Assembly (NCBI GenBank): GCA_018829465.1
Contig: JAHJTN010000005.1
Span: 124,001 to 188,000, forward strand
Length of the DNA: 64,000 bases
Direction of reading: 5' to 3'
Origin: Bacteroidota bacterium
Lineage (GTDB): Bacteria; Bacteroidota; Bacteroidia; Flavobacteriales; Flavobacteriaceae
Made by a program: the position numbers and the translations under genes. Position 1 is the stretch's first letter. The number at the start of each line of letters is the position of its first letter. Positions 16,916 to 25,059 of this stretch are shown here, in pieces. A model generated the notes under the pieces. The model saw only the letters and a program-made list of their open reading frames with translations, made no database searches and had not been told where the DNA came from.

Positions 16916-17770
16916 CTAAACAGCCAAAAACTTTCTGATTTTATCAGTTATTTCAATTTCGTGGCTCTCTAACGCAAAATGACCGGCGTCATAAAGATTA
17001 AAATCTAAGTTTTTTAAATCTTTTTTAAAGGCTTCTGCTCCTGCAACCGGAAATATATAATCGTTCTTTCCGTAAACAATTAAAGTTCTGGGTTGATGTG
17101 TTCTAAAATAAGCTTGCCATTTTGGATATAATTTCACATTGGTTTGATAATCATAAAACAATGCCAACTGGATTTCATTGTTGCCCTCTTTTGTGAGGTG
17201 TCTTAAATCAACTTCCCAGTTATCAGGAGATACCAATTCCGGTTGTGACACACCGTGCGTATATTGCCATTGCAAGCCTTCTGGACTGTGAAAGCCTTCT
17301 AGTGGCTTGCCGTTTTCAATTGTTTTGTTGTTCCAATATGTTTTAATGGGATCCCAAAACGCTTCCAAACCTTCATCATAAGCGCATCCATTTTGAATAA
17401 TTAAATTTTGGATTTTTTGTGGATTTTTAGAAGCAATTCTAAAACCTACAGGCGCGCCATAATCCATTAAATACAAACTAAATTTTTGAATGTCTAGTTG
17501 TTCTAAAAATGCTTCAATGATGTTTGCAAAATTCTCGAAGGTATAATCAAAATCTGCCATTGATGGTTGCTCACTTCTGCCAAAGCCAGGATAATCCGGA
17601 GCAATAAGATGGTAGTTGTCTGATAAGTTTCGCAACAAATTGCGATACATATGCGATGATGTTGGATAACCGTGCAATAATACTAATACCGGCTTTCCTT
17701 TTTCTCCGGCTTCACGATAAAAAATATCGATTCCTTTTACTTTTGTTGTTAAATGTTTTACGTTACTCAT
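16916..17770 (-). CDS. Alpha/beta hydrolase, haloalkane dehalogenase / epoxide hydrolase type
   Basis: 284 aa with no signal peptide. The oxyanion segment is LLHGYPTSS (33-39), the nucleophile elbow LYLMDYGAPVG has Asp103 rather than Ser, the acid is in YGKNDYIFPV and the base in DAGHFALESH. An Asp nucleophile points to haloalkane dehalogenases, epoxide hydrolases or fluoroacetate dehalogenases rather than esterases. Two or three copies of the putative TetR operator lie upstream (17799, 17836, 18122), so it may be induced by an electrophilic or halogenated compound. The substrate is unknown. Confidence 0.86.
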   Translation of the reverse strand: MSNVKHLTTKVKGIDIFYREAGEKGKPVLVLLHGYPTSSHMYRNLLRNLSDNYHLIAPDYPGFGRSEQPSMADFDYTFENFANIIEAFLEQLDIQKFSLYLMDYGAPVGFRIASKNPQKIQNLIIQNGCAYDEGLEAFWDPIKTYWNNKTIENGKPLEGFHSPEGLQWQYTHGVSQPELVSPDNWEVDLRHLTKEGNNEIQLALFYDYQTNVKLYPKWQAYFRTHQPRTLIVYGKNDYIFPVAGAEAFKKDLKNLDFNLYDAGHFALESHEIEITDKIRKFLAV

Positions 17771-17835
17771 TTTTTTTGTTTTTTAGTTAAAAATTGAATC
17801 CGTTCGTTCGATTGATTTGCGCAATTTTGTTACAA

Positions 17836-17849
17836 ACCGTACGTTCGGA
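17836..17849 (-). promoter_or_regulatory. Putative TetR operator upstream of the dehalogenase-like gene
   Basis: The plus strand reads ACCGTACGTTCGGA, 12 of 14 to the symmetric ideal. A weaker copy (10 of 14) lies at 17799-17812. Neither is at the usual distance from a TAnnTTTG box. They lie in the leader between the promoter at 18096 and the gene start at 17770. Confidence 0.4.
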
Positions 17850-17894
17850 AAATTTAGTGCGCAAATTTTGTTATAATACCAGCATCGTTATAAT

Positions 17895-18017
17895 TTATTT
17901 GAAGGCTTCAATAAAGAAGTTTGCTATATAGCGTTCACTTAACTCTTTTTTAATATTTAAATGTTTAGTTTCTAGTAAAACTTCACTCAAAACCCAAAAC
18001 GATATTAAACCATTTAT
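17895..18017 (-). pseudogene. Possible C-terminal remnant of a TetR-family gene
   Basis: The minus-strand frame between an in-frame TGA (18020-18018) and TAA (17897-17895) is 40 codons beginning INGLISFWVLSEVLLETKH and ending SERYIANFFIEAFK. It has the helical, amphipathic character of the last helices of TetR proteins and no start codon. It lies just downstream of a promoter-operator (18096-18135) that is otherwise 320 bp from any gene. It would fit a decayed autorepressor. A chance frame is possible. Confidence 0.35.
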
Positions 18018-18095
18018 TCACCTTAAATCATTGTAATTTTTTATAAACACTTATATTTCGATTTAATAAAAATCCTTTTTAGAACATTGAAAGTG

Positions 18096-18135
18096 CAAAT
18101 ATAATAAAAAAAAAATCAATTACCGAACGTTTGGT
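18096..18135 (-). promoter_or_regulatory. TetR-type operator plus -7 box, minus strand
   Basis: The operator at 18122-18135 is ACCGAACGTTTGGT on the plus strand, identical over 14 bases to 22051-22064. The -7 box TATATTTG is at 18103-18096, with the operator centre 25 nt upstream of it. Transcription would run left across the remnant frame toward the dehalogenase-like gene at 17770. Confidence 0.55.
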
Positions 18136-18186
18136 TTGTTATTTTGGAAAATATTAAGTTTCTCATTTACGCATTTCCATTAAGAA

Positions 18187-19086
18187 TCATTGTTTGACCA
18201 ACCTCTCTCTATATTTTTTAGGGGTTGCACCAAAATTAGATTGAAATTTTTGAATAAAATGCGAAGTGTTCTCGTAACCTAGTTCAAAGGCAATTTCATT
18301 AATGTTTTTTTCTGTATTGTTTAATAAATTTGAAGCCCATTCTAAGCGCTTTTCGCTAATCCATTTGGCCGGTGATTTTTCAAAATGCTTTTGAAAATAG
18401 CGTTTAAAGGAGGAAACACTCATACCACTCAAGAAGGCCAACTCCTCAACACTTAAATTACTGTTGACATTCTTGAGCATCAGGGCTTCTATGTTCAACT
18501 TGGATTTTTTGTTTAATTGAACTAAAAAGTCTTTAAATTGTTCCTGTTGATCATTCATTAAAAACCCCAATAACAACTCCTCAATTTTAAGCCGTAACAA
18601 CGCGTCATTCAATGGGCTTTTTCCTTTAAAATAGGGAAGTAATGAATTGATATAGCCTATGAGGCTGGGGGTTGCATCAAACTTATAATGCCCATTACTT
18701 CCCTTGCCTTCAGGTTGCCCCAATGTTTTAAGATGCTGCTCGTTCTTTTGATGAAAATTGGCCAAAAATTGGTCTCCTAAAAAGAATAAAACACTTTCGT
18801 ATTGATAGTTTTGTGCTACCTTTTCTGTACTCACAAACAGCCCTTTTTTTAGAAATACTGCTTCATTTTCCTCTAGGGTTAGCGCCAATTCGGGTGCCAT
18901 AAACTTTTTTTGACCGTTTACTCCAAAAACAATCAAATGTTGGGTGAGATTTATTTTTGCCTTTTTAGTAACGGGTAGTCTATTTACATATACTACACTG
19001 CTGTCGTCTATTTTATAGACAAGGCTGTTGTGAATGTTCGAGCTGTTGATGTCTTCCGGCAGATTAACAATCATAAGAATTTCCAA
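18187..19086 (-). CDS. AraC family transcriptional regulator
   Basis: 299 aa. The N-terminal part (about 1-180) is a cupin-like sensor containing LALTLEENEAVFLKKGLFVSTEK and VLFFLGDQFLANF, as in ExsA-type regulators. The C-terminal double helix-turn-helix is LSVEELAFLSGMSVSSFKRYFQKHFEKSPAKWI then KNINEIAFELGYENTSHFIQKFQSNFGATPKKYRE. The next gene upstream, an SDR 45 bp away on the same strand, is a candidate operon partner. Confidence 0.9.
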   Translation of the reverse strand: MEILMIVNLPEDINSSNIHNSLVYKIDDSSVVYVNRLPVTKKAKINLTQHLIVFGVNGQKKFMAPELALTLEENEAVFLKKGLFVSTEKVAQNYQYESVLFFLGDQFLANFHQKNEQHLKTLGQPEGKGSNGHYKFDATPSLIGYINSLLPYFKGKSPLNDALLRLKIEELLLGFLMNDQQEQFKDFLVQLNKKSKLNIEALMLKNVNSNLSVEELAFLSGMSVSSFKRYFQKHFEKSPAKWISEKRLEWASNLLNNTEKNINEIAFELGYENTSHFIQKFQSNFGATPKKYRERLVKQ

Positions 19087-19130
19087 TTTGGAACTAAAAA
19101 TACTTTAAAAATGAAGAACTCCATCAAAAT

Positions 19131-19904
19131 TCAATTGGTTCTTAGTCCACCATCTGCATTAATAACGGCACCGGTAATCCAACCGGAAAGGTCTGACGCC
19201 AAAAACAAAGCCACATTAGCGATGTCATCGGGATTTCCCAAGCGTTGTAATGGATATATTTTTTGAATGTTTTGTTGAAATTGCAGTCGCTGTTGGTCAC
19301 TCATCTTTTGCAATGCATTTTCTAACATTGGCGTGTGCACGCTGCCGGGAGCTATGGCATTTACCCTCACTTTCTTTGGGCCTACTTCGCAAGCCAATGC
19401 CTTGGTAAAAGAGTTAATGGCGCCTTTGGTCAAGGAATAGGCTGTGCTGGGTCTGCCGGCCACCATTCGGTCTGAAAAATAAGATGAAATGTTGATGATA
19501 CTTCCCTCTGTTTCAATTAATGAGGGCAGCAATTCCTGAGATAACAAATAGGGCGCTTTAACATTCACCTTAAAAATGTGTTCTAATTTTGAAAGATTTA
19601 CGGCTTCAACGGGCTCAAAATAGGCAACCGCCGCATTGTTTACAAGTACATCTACCTTCGGCCATACCTTAGTTATCGATTTGACTAATGCATTAATTTT
19701 TGAAACCTCAGCCAAGTCAAATGGCATCGTTAGCACTTGGTTGCCATTGACAGTCAATTTTTTATGGGCAAGCCCCAATTTTTCTCTATCTCGTCCTATG
19801 AGCAGTACCGCTGCCCCGTTTTCAATAAATCGTTTTGCAATGGCAAAACCAATACCTTCACTGCCGCCGGTGATTACCGCTCTTTTTCCATTCAATAACT
19901 CCAT
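19131..19904 (-). CDS. SDR family oxidoreductase
   Basis: Classical short-chain dehydrogenase/reductase of 257 aa from MELLNGKR. The frame extends to 19958 but the Rossmann start fixes the ATG at 19904. The NAD(P)-binding motif is TGGSEGIG (12-19), with LVNNAAVAYFEP, the catalytic Ser in IINISSYFSDRM and the YSLTK pair. The sequence ends with FLASDLSGWITGAVINADGG, typical of the FabG-like subgroup. Arg after the first strand (LLIGRDREKL) suggests NADPH preference. It follows a propeller-DUF1330 gene by about 60 bp on the same strand. Confidence 0.92.
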   Translation of the reverse strand: MELLNGKRAVITGGSEGIGFAIAKRFIENGAAVLLIGRDREKLGLAHKKLTVNGNQVLTMPFDLAEVSKINALVKSITKVWPKVDVLVNNAAVAYFEPVEAVNLSKLEHIFKVNVKAPYLLSQELLPSLIETEGSIINISSYFSDRMVAGRPSTAYSLTKGAINSFTKALACEVGPKKVRVNAIAPGSVHTPMLENALQKMSDQQRLQFQQNIQKIYPLQRLGNPDDIANVALFLASDLSGWITGAVINADGGLRTN

Positions 19905-19963
19905 TCCATTTCTTTTGAAAAAGTGCGTGAACGTAGTCGATACCTCGCCCACGCACATTAATA

Positions 19964-21286
19964 CTACTGTTGTTGAACAATAAACACTTCCAATTCCTTA
20001 AACGCTTGGTCCCTAAGTGGGATCAAATTTTTATAAGATTCCGAATTAAATACATCCTCAATGGTGCCTTGGTCAGGAAACTCCATTATCGCAATTAATT
20101 GTGGACTCGTAGTTCCCACAAGGGTCTTAGACACTTTGTACTTACCAACGGGTACAGCTCCGGCATTTTTAAAAATGAGGGCCGATTTTTCAGAATATTC
20201 CGCAAAAGCCTCCTTTTGTTCAGGAATTAAAACAGCATTGACAATCATTAGGGTTTTTTGTGACATATTATTTTGGTTTTTAAGGGTTTCTGTTGAATTA
20301 AAATCTACTCGTGTAATTTCAAATGTTTGTGCTACAGGGTTGTTTCCCCCGAAAAGCATATCCAATTTGGCGTACATCACATAAATAGCATCGACCGCTT
20401 TGGTGAGCGTGGTGGGAAACGTATTTCCGGTTTCAAAACGTGCTATGGTTTGTGCCGTGGTCCATTGGTCTTTGGTCGCAATTTTATAAACCACACTAGG
20501 AAAATCGGTCCCGGTGAGGTTGTTGCTGGCTAGAGCTAAAGTTTGGTTATCGATCAGCAAAACACCGTCTATGGTTGGAAATGGTTTGTTGGCAATGTGT
20601 ATCTCGGTTAAACCGGTCGGATTTTTTAAGGGAATTTTGAATAATTTTCCACCGTTGTATATGGCTGTAATCAAATACCCATCCTGATGGTACACCAACC
20701 CGTTTAAACCAAAAGTGCCTTGTGGGGCAGCCAATCTTTCGTCATTGATAAAAATGGACGGTTTTCCGCTACTGTCGATTTTGTAAATGATGGGCGCAAA
20801 GCTGTCTGTCACGTAATAATTACCATCGCTATCCATAGTGACATCGTTTGCCAAATGGGCACCTGCCGGTGCTATTTTGGTCAGGTTGATGTATTTTTCT
20901 CTTTTCCCGGTTTTCAAATTGTAAAAAACGACTGAGGCAAGGGTTCCCATTGTGGCAGCACTGCTTTTTTTGCCCACACCGGGGTCGCTGTTGCAAACTA
21001 CTAAGCGATTTTGCTTTGAATCGATTTCGAGGCCAATGGCAGAAATCAGGTCATTGTCTTCGGCAAACACAGAAAAGATACCCGATTTATCCACTTTTAT
21101 AATTTTACCTTCCGAAACAGAAGTTATAAAAAAGGATTCAGATACGGCGTCATAAACCAATCCTTCGGGATACAGTCCGGGGCTTTTTATAATAATTTGA
21201 TTTTGCGAAATTGTGGTAGTAACCGACAATAAAATGGTAAGAATGGCGAGCCAAAATCGCACATTGGTTTTAGTTTTAAAATTCAT
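19964..21286 (-). CDS. Secreted six-bladed propeller protein fused to a DUF1330 domain
   Basis: 440 aa from MNFKTKTN, with signal peptide FWLAILTILLSVTTTISQ. Residues about 30-320 are an SMP-30/gluconolactonase-like propeller (PEGLVYDAVSESFFITSVSEGKIIKVD, NDVTMDSDGNYYVTDSFAPIIYKID). Residues 341-440 form a complete DUF1330 ferredoxin-like domain beginning MSQKTLMIVNAVLIPEQKEAF. DUF1330 proteins are normally separate, cytoplasmic and about 95 aa. The DUF1330 Met (20266) is preceded by an A-rich stretch like a normal translation leader, so the fusion looks recent or may hide a lost stop or frameshift. Confidence 0.8.
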   Translation of the reverse strand: MNFKTKTNVRFWLAILTILLSVTTTISQNQIIIKSPGLYPEGLVYDAVSESFFITSVSEGKIIKVDKSGIFSVFAEDNDLISAIGLEIDSKQNRLVVCNSDPGVGKKSSAATMGTLASVVFYNLKTGKREKYINLTKIAPAGAHLANDVTMDSDGNYYVTDSFAPIIYKIDSSGKPSIFINDERLAAPQGTFGLNGLVYHQDGYLITAIYNGGKLFKIPLKNPTGLTEIHIANKPFPTIDGVLLIDNQTLALASNNLTGTDFPSVVYKIATKDQWTTAQTIARFETGNTFPTTLTKAVDAIYVMYAKLDMLFGGNNPVAQTFEITRVDFNSTETLKNQNNMSQKTLMIVNAVLIPEQKEAFAEYSEKSALIFKNAGAVPVGKYKVSKTLVGTTSPQLIAIMEFPDQGTIEDVFNSESYKNLIPLRDQAFKELEVFIVQQQ

Positions 21287-21458
21287 AAATTTAGGCATTA
21301 GGTTCCGGGCAAAGGTAGGACGAAGGATTGTCTATGTAATATCTCATTTAGTCCATAAAATATTTTAAAAAGCTCAACTTTACCGTCGGTGGGGTGGTAA
21401 AATAAATGTAATATTCAGTTCAGAATACAGCCTTATATTCATAAATTAATAAAACCAT

Positions 21459-21893
21459 ATGTACTCAAAATCACTTTTAACCTTCGGTATTCTAATTTAT
21501 GCCGTAGGTGTCCCCATTCTTGAAATTAACGATACGCACGTTTTTAATCCGGATTGGACACCTCACGTTCGTATTCACGAAATGTGGCAATTAATCACAA
21601 ACAGCAGCATAGGGTTGTTCTGTTTGTGGCTGGTTTGGGCGAAACAAAAAATTGTATTGCCCTGTGTTTTAGGACTTTTTATTACCGGCGGATTTCTCTT
21701 GGCTTTCATCCTTCAAGATTTTTACGGAGGTTCAATGAAGTATTTAGATGGCTCTGAAAAAACCCTATTTGGCATCAATATAGGTGTCCTTGGTTTTGGG
21801 ATAGTATTCATCGTCTTTCTATATACTTTATTTCAAGGAATGAAGAGGAAAGACGGTTTGCAAAAATATATATGCTTTTTCAATGTACATTGA
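21459..21893 (+). CDS. Uncharacterised four-helix membrane protein
   Basis: 144 aa with four hydrophobic segments (LLTFGILIYAVGVPIL, NSSIGLFCLWLVWA, VLGLFITGGFLLAFIL, NIGVLGFGIVFIVFLYTLF) and a conserved-looking hydrophilic motif between helices 1 and 2, HVFNPDWTPHVRIHEMWQL. Small membrane proteins of this type have domain-of-unknown-function status (it resembles DUF6640). No function is assigned. It stands alone on the plus strand, opposite to the propeller gene. Confidence 0.65.
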   Translation: MYSKSLLTFGILIYAVGVPILEINDTHVFNPDWTPHVRIHEMWQLITNSSIGLFCLWLVWAKQKIVLPCVLGLFITGGFLLAFILQDFYGGSMKYLDGSEKTLFGINIGVLGFGIVFIVFLYTLFQGMKRKDGLQKYICFFNVH

Positions 21894-22050
21894 AGAAACT
21901 TGGGCTATCCAAGACATTTTTAATAAAAGGAAAATGAAAAATAATAAGTACTATAATAAGTGAGATTTATATTTTTTTCTCTTTTATCTGCCAATAATCA
22001 AGCCATTTCTGAAGTATTTAGAATTGATAACAATACTATTTAAATTTTTT

Positions 22051-22088
22051 ACCGAACGTTTGGTTATTATAAAAAATCACTATATTTG
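22051..22088 (+). promoter_or_regulatory. TetR-type operator overlapping the promoter of the DsrE gene
   Basis: ACCGAACGTTTGGT (22051-22064) contains the -33 TTG (22060-22062). It is followed after 18 nt by a perfect -7 TATATTTG (22081-22088). This is the clearest member of the set: a repressor bound here would cover the -33 element directly. Confidence 0.65.
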
Positions 22089-22157
22089 CCATGAAAATCA
22101 AGTCCACTAGTTGAAATAGTGGTTTAATTAATTATGAATTTTAAAAAATGTAAAAAA

Positions 22158-22523
22158 ATGAGTAAAACAGCAATTGTGGTTCTTTCCGAACCAAAAGCAG
22201 GTTCTGAAGAAGCTTTAGGACGTGTGTTCAACGCCTTGGCGGCGGCTTATGATTTTAAGGAAGCCAATGAAGATGTGAAAATCATCTTTCAAGGTGCAGG
22301 TACAAGATGGCCGGAGGTATTGCAACAGGAGAGCCATCCCGGAAATGCACTTTACAAAGCCGTTGAGGACAAAATTGAAGGCATATCTTGCGGATGTGCA
22401 GATGTTTTTGGCGCAAACCCATCTGGTTTAGACTTGGTTAAAGACAACAAAATTCCTGGCACAACCGGTCTATCTAGTTTTTTTAAACTGCAAAAGGAAG
22501 GTTACAGTATTATAACATTCTAA
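22158..22523 (+). CDS. DsrE family-like protein
   Basis: Soluble 121-aa protein starting MSKTAIVVLSEPKAGSEEALGRVFNAL. An in-frame ATG at 22134 would add eight basic residues and is less likely. The fold pattern (strand, helix, DVKIIFQGAGTRWPEVL, then GISCGCADVFGA with a CxC) matches DsrE/DsrF-like proteins, small subunits tied to sulfur transfer or of unknown role. It sits alone under the strongest TetR-type promoter-operator and ends in a strong terminator, so it should be a single-gene transcript. It may share regulation with the peroxiredoxin operon. Confidence 0.75.
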   Translation: MSKTAIVVLSEPKAGSEEALGRVFNALAAAYDFKEANEDVKIIFQGAGTRWPEVLQQESHPGNALYKAVEDKIEGISCGCADVFGANPSGLDLVKDNKIPGTTGLSSFFKLQKEGYSIITF

Positions 22524-22530
22524 AATCTCA

Positions 22531-22554
22531 GCCTGCCCTTTAGGGCAGGCTTTT
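22531..22554 (+). terminator. Rho-independent terminator
   Basis: Perfect 8-bp stem GCCTGCCC, loop TTTA, GGGCAGGC, then TTTT, 7 bp after the DsrE gene stop. Confidence 0.85.
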
Positions 22555-22568
22555 AACTGTCAAAAGAC

Positions 22569-23492
22569 ATGGAAAGCGTATACCATAGCGGGGAAAAAGA
22601 GATTCAAAAAAGGGTTGGGGAACTTCTTCGAGCCGAATCAAACGGAAGGGTTATTACCAATACAATAATTAAAGGTGCGATAAATTTTATTGAAAAACAA
22701 CCTATGGCTATTGTAAGTTCAGTAGATAATAAAAATCGCATTTGGACTTCGTTACTGATTGGAGATCATGGTTTTGTGACGGTGCCAACACAAAACAATC
22801 TAAACATAGACATCGAAAAGATACATAGTGACCCCCATGATATATTTTTTAAAAATATTTCTGATAACGGGAATATGGGTTCGCTTTTTATCGAGTTTGA
22901 AACCCGAAGAAGATTTAGAATAAACGGGGCGGCAAAAGTTAGTGAGAATCAAATAGAACTTACTGTTAAAGAGGCCTATCCAAATTGTCCTAAATATATC
23001 CAACAACGTGTCATTAGTCGCCCGGAAGGTTTTAAAAAAACAAACGCAATTAAAACAATGGGGAGAAAAATAAATGATGACATAAAAAGATGGATTACCT
23101 CATCTGATACTTTATTCGTTGGCAGCCAAGGACAATCTCTAAGTCTTGATGCCTCTCACCGCGGAGGTCCTCCCGGATTTGTTGAATTTGTAGATAAACA
23201 AATTCTGAAAATACCTGATTACGTAGGTAACAGCATGTATAATACATTAGGAAATATATTGCAAAACCCAAATGTGGGTTTATTATTTATAGATTTTAAT
23301 AAGGGTAAAACTTTACAGTTGACAGGAAAAGCTTCCATACTTTTTGAACAGCAAAACGCATCAGATTTGATAAAGACTACAGGCACAGGCAGGTTCTGGT
23401 TATTCTCTCCCGAAGAATGGATAATAACAGAAAATCACCATGATGTGAGTTGGGAACTATTGAGTTATTCACCTTTTAATCCTACTATATGA
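22569..23492 (+). CDS. Pyridoxamine 5'-phosphate oxidase-like split-barrel flavoprotein
   Basis: 307 aa with two related split-barrel segments: MAIVSSVDNKNRIWTSLLIGDHGFVTVP with GNMGSLFIEFETRRRFRINGAA, and DTLFVGSQGQSLSLDASHRGGPPGFVEFVD with GNILQNPNVGLLFIDFNKGKTLQLTGKA. This arrangement is known from the first part of long PPOX-FNR-ferredoxin fusion proteins. Here it is a separate gene whose stop overlaps the start of the reductase gene by 4 bp (ATGA), implying coupled translation and a complex. A role in flavin-dependent reduction or detoxification is likely but unproven. Confidence 0.85.
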   Translation: MESVYHSGEKEIQKRVGELLRAESNGRVITNTIIKGAINFIEKQPMAIVSSVDNKNRIWTSLLIGDHGFVTVPTQNNLNIDIEKIHSDPHDIFFKNISDNGNMGSLFIEFETRRRFRINGAAKVSENQIELTVKEAYPNCPKYIQQRVISRPEGFKKTNAIKTMGRKINDDIKRWITSSDTLFVGSQGQSLSLDASHRGGPPGFVEFVDKQILKIPDYVGNSMYNTLGNILQNPNVGLLFIDFNKGKTLQLTGKASILFEQQNASDLIKTTGTGRFWLFSPEEWIITENHHDVSWELLSYSPFNPTI

Positions 23493-24526
23493 ATTTTTAT
23501 GATTACAGGGTTTCTAAAGTTTTGAAAGAGAGTAAAAATATATCATCTTATTACTTAAAACCATTAAACGGAGATTTATTACCTAGCTTTTTGCCGGGTC
23601 AGTTTATAACTGTTAAAATACATCTCAAGGGACAAGACAAAGCCGTCACAAGAAACTATACGCTATCAGATAAACCCGGTATGGACTATTACAGAATTAC
23701 TGTAAAAAAAGAGCCTAAAGGGCTAGTGTCTACATTTTTGCATGATGAAATTAGTGTTGGGTCAAGGTTAAAAGTAAGTGCCCCGTCAGGAAATTTTTAT
23801 CTTTCTCAAGGTATGGATACTCCAGTTGTGATGATATCTGGGGGTGTTGGTATTACACCTATGATGAGTATGATTGAATATATTGCCGAACATCAGCCAC
23901 AAAGAAAGGTCTATTTTTATCATTCTAGTAAAAATAAAGACTTACAACCCATGGGCGAGAGGTTAAAAAAACTTTCAAGTAAGAATGGAAACATTAATCT
24001 TTATGTGCATCATACGCAACCCTTGGAAAATGAAATACGGGGAGTGAATTATGATGAAAGTACGATTATAGACTTAAATCATTTTAAAAAAAATATAAAG
24101 GAGATTGAACAATGTAGCTTTTACATTTGCGGCCCAGTCTCATTTATGCATGACATGTCTAACCATCTGACAGCTATGGGTGTAGCTAAAAACAAAATTA
24201 ACTTTGAGCGGTTTGACAATCCTGATAGGATTAATATACAAAATACCTCAATTGTACAGACTAATACTGAAGAACCTGAGGTTTACTTCTTGAAATCCGG
24301 ATTGAAAACTTTTTGGAATATAAAACATGAAAATTTATTGACTTTAGCAGAGTCTTTAGGTATTGAAGCCCCAAGCAGCTGTAGAATGGGAACCTGTGCA
24401 TCTTGCGAAACCGAAATTCATTCGGGTGAAACAGTATATGAACCCGAACCCTTCGTAGAAGCTCGTCCGGGAAATGTATTCATATGCTGTGCCAAACCAA
24501 AAACACATATAACACTTAATCTCTGA
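23489..24526 (+). CDS. Ferredoxin-NAD(P)H reductase with C-terminal 2Fe-2S domain
   Basis: 345 aa with three domains. The FAD-binding barrel has RNYTLSDKPG (about 51-60). The NAD(P)H domain has ISGGVGITPMMSMIEY, YHSSKNKD and YICGPVSFMHDM. A plant-type ferredoxin closes the protein with CRMGTCASC and a final Cys in FICCAKP. It supplies electrons from NAD(P)H through FAD to the iron-sulfur centre. The overlapping PPOX-like gene is its probable partner, and in other bacteria the two are one polypeptide. The next gene, a deaminase, overlaps by one base. Confidence 0.92.
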   Translation: MNFYDYRVSKVLKESKNISSYYLKPLNGDLLPSFLPGQFITVKIHLKGQDKAVTRNYTLSDKPGMDYYRITVKKEPKGLVSTFLHDEISVGSRLKVSAPSGNFYLSQGMDTPVVMISGGVGITPMMSMIEYIAEHQPQRKVYFYHSSKNKDLQPMGERLKKLSSKNGNINLYVHHTQPLENEIRGVNYDESTIIDLNHFKKNIKEIEQCSFYICGPVSFMHDMSNHLTAMGVAKNKINFERFDNPDRINIQNTSIVQTNTEEPEVYFLKSGLKTFWNIKHENLLTLAESLGIEAPSSCRMGTCASCETEIHSGETVYEPEPFVEARPGNVFICCAKPKTHITLNL

Positions 24527-25008
24527 TGAGGATAAAAACAGAAGAATTCTTTATGCTCGAAGCACTTCATTTGGCTGAAAAAGCTTTAAATAGCGGAAAC
24601 CCACCTGTAGGCTCTGTCTTGGTGCTCAATGGCAAAATTATTGGTAAAGGTATTGAATCGGGAAAAACAACCCAAGATGTGACCAATCATGCAGAAATAT
24701 TGGCTCTGAGAGACGCTATTAAAAAGGGGTTTGTAAAAAACCTCCACGAAACTGTCATGTATACAACTCACGAACCCTGTATCATGTGTTCGTTTGCCAT
24801 AAGACACTACGGGGTCACTAAGGTAGTCATTGGGCTTAATGTACAGGATGTGGGCGGGATGACATCAAAATTCAATATTCTAAATACGACAAAAGTAAAA
24901 AAATGGACAAAAAAGCCACAAATTACTTTCGGTCTTCTTAAAGAGTATTGTCAAGCGCTTACAGATAAATATATAGCCTTAAAGGGGAAAAGCATTAAAG
25001 GGTGTTGA
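24526..25008 (+). CDS. Nucleoside/guanine deaminase family protein
   Basis: Zinc cytidine-deaminase-fold protein of 160 aa. The first zinc motif is NHAEILALRDA (His and catalytic Glu), the second HEPCIMCSFAIRHYGVTKVVIG (PCxxC). Length and the region after the second motif (GLNVQDVGGMTSKFNIL) are closer to guanine deaminase/riboflavin-type deaminases than to TadA. TGATG overlap couples it to the reductase gene. Its link to a flavin redox pair may point to modified purine or pteridine catabolism, which is inference. Confidence 0.85.
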   Translation: MRIKTEEFFMLEALHLAEKALNSGNPPVGSVLVLNGKIIGKGIESGKTTQDVTNHAEILALRDAIKKGFVKNLHETVMYTTHEPCIMCSFAIRHYGVTKVVIGLNVQDVGGMTSKFNILNTTKVKKWTKKPQITFGLLKEYCQALTDKYIALKGKSIKGC

Positions 25009-25059
25009 AAATAAATCTGCTGGGGTGCTCTAATTTAAAAAATGACGCACCTAAACCGA

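Noticed and set aside
21894-22050. Possible gene remnant on the minus strand (ILQKWLDYWQIKEKKI)
   Set aside because: Too short and unsupported by start, promoter or family resemblance.
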